Origin: Sphingobacteriaceae bacterium
GTDB taxonomy: Bacteria > Bacteroidota > Bacteroidia > Sphingobacteriales > Sphingobacteriaceae
Assembly (NCBI GenBank): GCA_029266635.1
Contig: JAQSWM010000002.1
Location: 310,001 to 374,000, forward strand
Reading direction: 5' to 3'
DNA length: 64,000 nucleotides
In this document: positions 60,894 through 64,000 of the stretch, piece by piece
How the letters are laid out: every line of letters starts with the position of its first letter
Position numbering within the stretch: position 1 is the first letter of the stretch
Notes under the pieces: generated by a model
Database searches by the model: none
Told to the model about the DNA's origin: nothing
What the model saw: the letters and a program-made list of their open reading frames with translations, nothing else
Translations under genes and position numbers: made by a program

Positions 60894-62831
60894 GTGACAA
60901 ACCACAAAAATCTGCACAAGCTTTCTGCCGCAGGACTTCTTATCAGTTTAGGGATCATTTACGGCGATATTGGAACCTCTCCTTTATATGTATTCAAGTC
61001 GATTGTTGGTGGCAATATCATCACCACAGACCTGATACTTGGCTCGCTTTCGTGTATTTTCTGGACACTTACGCTTCAAACCACCATCAAATATGTGATG
61101 ATCACGCTTAAAGCCGATAACAAGGGCGAGGGTGGCATTTTTTCTTTGCTTTCCCTGGTGCGGAAAAAGGCGAAGTGGTTGGTAATCCCGGCTATGATAG
61201 GAGGGGCATCGCTCCTCGCAGATGGCATGATCACCCCACCCATTACGGTTTCCGCGGCTATAGAAGGATTGGAAATATTTTACGCCAATCTTCCTACTAT
61301 GCCCATCGTGATGGTAATTATTAGTATGCTTTTCATCATTCAACAGTTTGGCACATCAATAGTCGGAAAGGCATTCGGCCCCTTGATGTTGGTGTGGTTT
61401 ACCATGTTGTTGGTGCTGGGTCTTGCCTATGTGATTCAGTTCCCCATAATATTTAAAGCGGTAAACCCATATTGGGCCTATCATATTTTAACTACAAACC
61501 CCAATACCCTTTTCATTCTCGGTGCCGTTTTCCTCTGTACCACCGGAGCCGAGGCGCTATATTCGGATCTGGGGCATTGCGGCAGGTCAAACATCCGCAT
61601 CAGTTGGGTTTATGTAAAAACTTGTTTGGTGATGAATTATTTCGGGCAAGGCGTGTGGTTGTGGCAACATCAGGGTACTACGCTCGATGGCGAAAATCCG
61701 TTTTACCACATCATGCCCGAATGGTTCCTGATCCCCGGCATTTGTATAGCAACAATTGCGGCGGTTATCGCCAGCCAGGCTATGATTTCCGGTTCGTTCA
61801 CCCTTATCGCCGAGGCGGTGCGCCTGAACCTGTGGCCGAAAGTGAGAATTAATTATCCTTCCGACCAGAAAGGACAGCTATACGTGCCATCCATGAACTG
61901 GGTATTGTGGATCGGCTGCCTTGTGGTTTTGCTGATTTTCCGCAGGTCTGAAAACATGGAGGGTGCATATGGGCTTGCCATCACGCTGACGTTTCTGATG
62001 ACCACCATCCTGATGTCGAATTACCTGAAGCGCAAGAAATACCCAACCTATCTGATCGTGATTTTTGCAGCTGTTTACGGAAGCATTGAGCTGATCTTCC
62101 TAACTGCAAACATGGCGAAGTTCCTGCATGGCGGCTGGCTCACCATGTTGCTTGCTCTGCTGATGTTGTCTGTGATGTGGGCTTGGTCATCTGCAAGAAG
62201 AATTAAAAATAGATTCGTGAAGTTTGTAGAGATTGAGGACTATTTCCCGATTATCAAAGAACTGAGCGAGGATGCCAGCGTAACCAAGTACGCATCTCAA
62301 TTGGTGTATCTGACCAGCGCCAATTTTAAATCAGAGATCGAATCTAAAATCATGTATTCCATCCTGCAAAAGCAGCCAAAACGTGCCGATGTGTACTGGC
62401 TGGTGCATGTGGATGTAACCGATGAGCCTTATACACGGGAGTACCGCGTAGATCACCTCATACCGGGAAAAATGATCAGAATCGATTTTAAACTTGGCTT
62501 CCGGGTTGAGCAGAAGATCAATTTGCTTTATCGACTGGTTGTAGAAGAACTGGTGAAGAACGGCGAGATTGATATCACAAGTACCTACGACTCATTGAAG
62601 AAGCACAAAATTGTGGGCGACTTTAAGTTCATAGTGTTGGAAAAAGTGCTTTCAAGATCAAATAAGCTGAAGTTTCTTGAACGACTTGTACTTGATTACT
62701 ATTTTATCTTAAAGAAATTCAGCCTTTCTGAAGAACGTGGGTTCGGCTTAGACCTCAGTTTTGTAACAGTTGAGCAAGTGCCGCTGATTGTCTCCACAAC
62801 AGAGAACGTTGAATTGAAGAGAATCAATTAG
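60894..62831 (+). CDS. kup: Low-affinity potassium transporter Kup
   Basis: A 645-aa inner-membrane K+/H+ symporter of the KUP/HAK/KT family. GTG 60894 is chosen because the promoter lies just upstream and the protein then begins VTNHKNLHKLSAAGLL, a normal Kup N-terminus. GIIYGDIGTSPLYVFK in TM1, KADNKGEGGIFSLL, CTTGAEALYSDLGHCG and GEGG-type motifs are present, with about twelve TM helices to residue 430 and a cytosolic C-terminal domain (about 440-645). The stop is inside a perfect terminator hairpin. Confidence 0.95.
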   Translation: MTNHKNLHKLSAAGLLISLGIIYGDIGTSPLYVFKSIVGGNIITTDLILGSLSCIFWTLTLQTTIKYVMITLKADNKGEGGIFSLLSLVRKKAKWLVIPAMIGGASLLADGMITPPITVSAAIEGLEIFYANLPTMPIVMVIISMLFIIQQFGTSIVGKAFGPLMLVWFTMLLVLGLAYVIQFPIIFKAVNPYWAYHILTTNPNTLFILGAVFLCTTGAEALYSDLGHCGRSNIRISWVYVKTCLVMNYFGQGVWLWQHQGTTLDGENPFYHIMPEWFLIPGICIATIAAVIASQAMISGSFTLIAEAVRLNLWPKVRINYPSDQKGQLYVPSMNWVLWIGCLVVLLIFRRSENMEGAYGLAITLTFLMTTILMSNYLKRKKYPTYLIVIFAAVYGSIELIFLTANMAKFLHGGWLTMLLALLMLSVMWAWSSARRIKNRFVKFVEIEDYFPIIKELSEDASVTKYASQLVYLTSANFKSEIESKIMYSILQKQPKRADVYWLVHVDVTDEPYTREYRVDHLIPGKMIRIDFKLGFRVEQKINLLYRLVVEELVKNGEIDITSTYDSLKKHKIVGDFKFIVLEKVLSRSNKLKFLERLVLDYYFILKKFSLSEERGFGLDLSFVTVEQVPLIVSTTENVELKRIN

Positions 62832-62854
62832 AGGAGATTTCTCCTCTAATTGAT
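62823..62854. terminator. Bidirectional terminator between kup and the APC permease gene
   Basis: ATCAATTAGAGGAG (62823-62836) and CTCCTCTAATTGAT (62841-62854) form a perfect 14-bp stem with an ATTT loop. It contains the kup stop codon and directly abuts the stop of the convergent permease gene at 62855. Confidence 0.75.
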
Positions 62855-64000
62855 CTATATCTGCTTATGCAAACGGCTGTTTTTATAGCCGTAGGTAAAA
62901 TACACCACCAGCCCAATCACCAGCCAGATCAAAAAGCGATACCAGTTTGAGTGGCTTTCCTGCGCCATCAGATAGAAACAGCTTATAAGCCCGAGTACGG
63001 GGATAAGTGAATAGCTCTTTATAAATGCCATCACGCTTACCACAGTCGCGACGACAAAGAACAATATCATTGGGAAACCCTCCTGCCGCAAAAGCCCGCT
63101 GAAATACCCTGGCACCAATGTAGCAATGGTAATAATAGAAGCGATAAATAAGACAGGGATCAAGTATTTGCCATTAACATAAGGAACCTTAAATTTCGAC
63201 TCTGCACCGCCTTCCTGCTGATCCAGCACTAAAACCCCGCCGCACACCAACACAAACGCGAACAGCGTTCCTATGCTTGTGAGGGCAAGAACCACATCCA
63301 GATTCAGGAATAAAGCCGGTATCGCTACCGTTGCTCCTGTAAGCAGAGTTGAAAATGACGGTGTTTTAAACTTGGGATGAATGCGGGAAAATATCTTCGG
63401 CAGCAGCCCATCCCGGCTCATGCTCATCCAGATACGCGGCTGCCCTAATTGAAATACCAGCAACACACTAGCTGTAGCTACAACCGCACTGACCCCAATT
63501 ATCCCGGCAATCCATTTCAAGCCACGAGCATCAAATATCAGTGCCAGCGGATCGCCTACGTTTAATTGTGTGTAAGGGATCATCCCGGTCAGGACGAGTG
63601 CAAGCAAGACGTATAAAATCGTACATATGATTAGCGAATAGATCATCCCGCGAGGCAAATCCCGCTGAGGGTTCTTACACTCCTCGGCAGTAGTAGAGAT
63701 AGCATCAAAGCCGATATATGCAAAGAAAACCGCCGAAACGCCTTTCATAATTCCGGTGAAACCGTTGGGCGAAAAAGGGCTCCAATTTTCCGGCTGTACA
63801 TAATATCCTCCCAAAACAATCACCATGAAAATAACTGCCAGTTTGATGATCACCATAGCATTGCTTGCTGATCGCGATTCGCTGATGCCCCGGTAAACGA
63901 TGGCTGTAATCAGGAGCACGATGCAGAATGCAGGCAAGTCCATGATCAGGTGCATGCCAAAAAGCTGAGGCGCTTCTGTCCAGGCAGTGTATCTGGAAGC
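62855..64000 (-). CDS. APC-family cationic amino-acid permease, C-terminal part (truncated by window edge)
   Basis: The frame stays open to the right edge (upstream residues read YTAWTEAPQLFG), so methionine codon 63955 is internal. The visible 381 residues contain about nine TM helices of the amino acid-polyamine-organocation family. IGFDAISTTAEECKNPQRDLPRGM is the CAT-type signature and RIWMSMSRDGLLPKIFSRIHPKFKTP the conserved cytosolic loop. Transport of a cationic or other amino acid across the inner membrane is likely; the substrate is not assignable. Confidence 0.9.
   Translation of the reverse strand, partial: ASRYTAWTEAPQLFGMHLIMDLPAFCIVLLITAIVYRGISESRSASNAMVIIKLAVIFMVIVLGGYYVQPENWSPFSPNGFTGIMKGVSAVFFAYIGFDAISTTAEECKNPQRDLPRGMIYSLIICTILYVLLALVLTGMIPYTQLNVGDPLALIFDARGLKWIAGIIGVSAVVATASVLLVFQLGQPRIWMSMSRDGLLPKIFSRIHPKFKTPSFSTLLTGATVAIPALFLNLDVVLALTSIGTLFAFVLVCGGVLVLDQQEGGAESKFKVPYVNGKYLIPVLFIASIITIATLVPGYFSGLLRQEGFPMILFFVVATVVSVMAFIKSYSLIPVLGLISCFYLMAQESHSNWYRFLIWLVIGLVVYFTYGYKNSRLHKQI

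Noticed and set aside
1-64000. CRISPR arrays, insertion sequences, prophage or integrase genes
   Set aside because: No regularly spaced repeat array, transposase, integrase or phage structural gene was seen on either strand.

Overview
The window looks like a chromosomal segment of a Bacteroidota bacterium, most likely of the Sphingobacteriaceae type (Mucilaginibacter/Pedobacter-like). The evidence is a hybrid two-component (HTCS) regulator beside a polysaccharide-utilisation-like cluster, a protein with a type IX secretion C-terminal domain, a bacillithiol-system YtxJ protein, a TamB homologue, and repeated Bacteroidota-type promoter boxes (TAnnTTTG, twice with a TTG exactly 19 nt upstream). 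Family calls were made by reading motifs; no database search was run.

Region 1 (1-28.5 kb) is an almost unbroken plus-strand carbohydrate/sulfate-ester cluster. It opens with the C-terminal end of an HTCS-like regulator. Then come twelve S1-type sulfatases, two closely related GH2 enzymes, two GH43-like enzymes, a GH27 alpha-galactosidase-like enzyme and a twin-arginine exported calcineurin-like phosphoesterase. Nearly all have signal peptides, and most gene gaps are 1-35 nt or overlaps. No SusC/SusD pair, polysaccharide lyase or sulfatase maturase lies inside the window. The set suggests periplasmic trimming and desulfation of a heavily and variably sulfated, branched polysaccharide containing galactose-like and arabinose/xylose-like residues. 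The exact substrate cannot be read from the sequence. The families recur in two half-clusters (about 3.7-10.7 kb and 14.2-23.0 kb), which suggests internal duplication. The cluster ends at a strong bidirectional hairpin at about 28.5 kb, followed by a minus-strand tRNA-Met.

Region 2 (28.6-47 kb) is housekeeping: a START-like protein, an LptF/LptG-type permease, ribBA, a very large TamB (minus), tsaD, the NAD(P)HX repair enzyme, an ECF sigma/anti-sigma pair, lipA, OsmC, ytxJ, ribH, a membrane TPR protein, and recF with a DUF721 (DciA-like) gene and a tiny coupled ORF. Several unrecognised small proteins occur here.

Region 3 (47-64 kb) holds the topoisomerase IV genes parE and parC. They flank a minus-strand ECF-sigma operon: sigma, membrane anti-sigma-like protein, Spy/CpxP-like protein, YHYH lipoprotein, MORN-repeat lipoprotein and a Sco-like copper protein. 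The last three genes overlap unusually deeply. After parC come bcp, an M23 peptidase, an FAH-family hydrolase, a small T9SS-sorted protein, the potassium transporter kup and the C-terminal part of an APC amino-acid permease that runs off the right edge.
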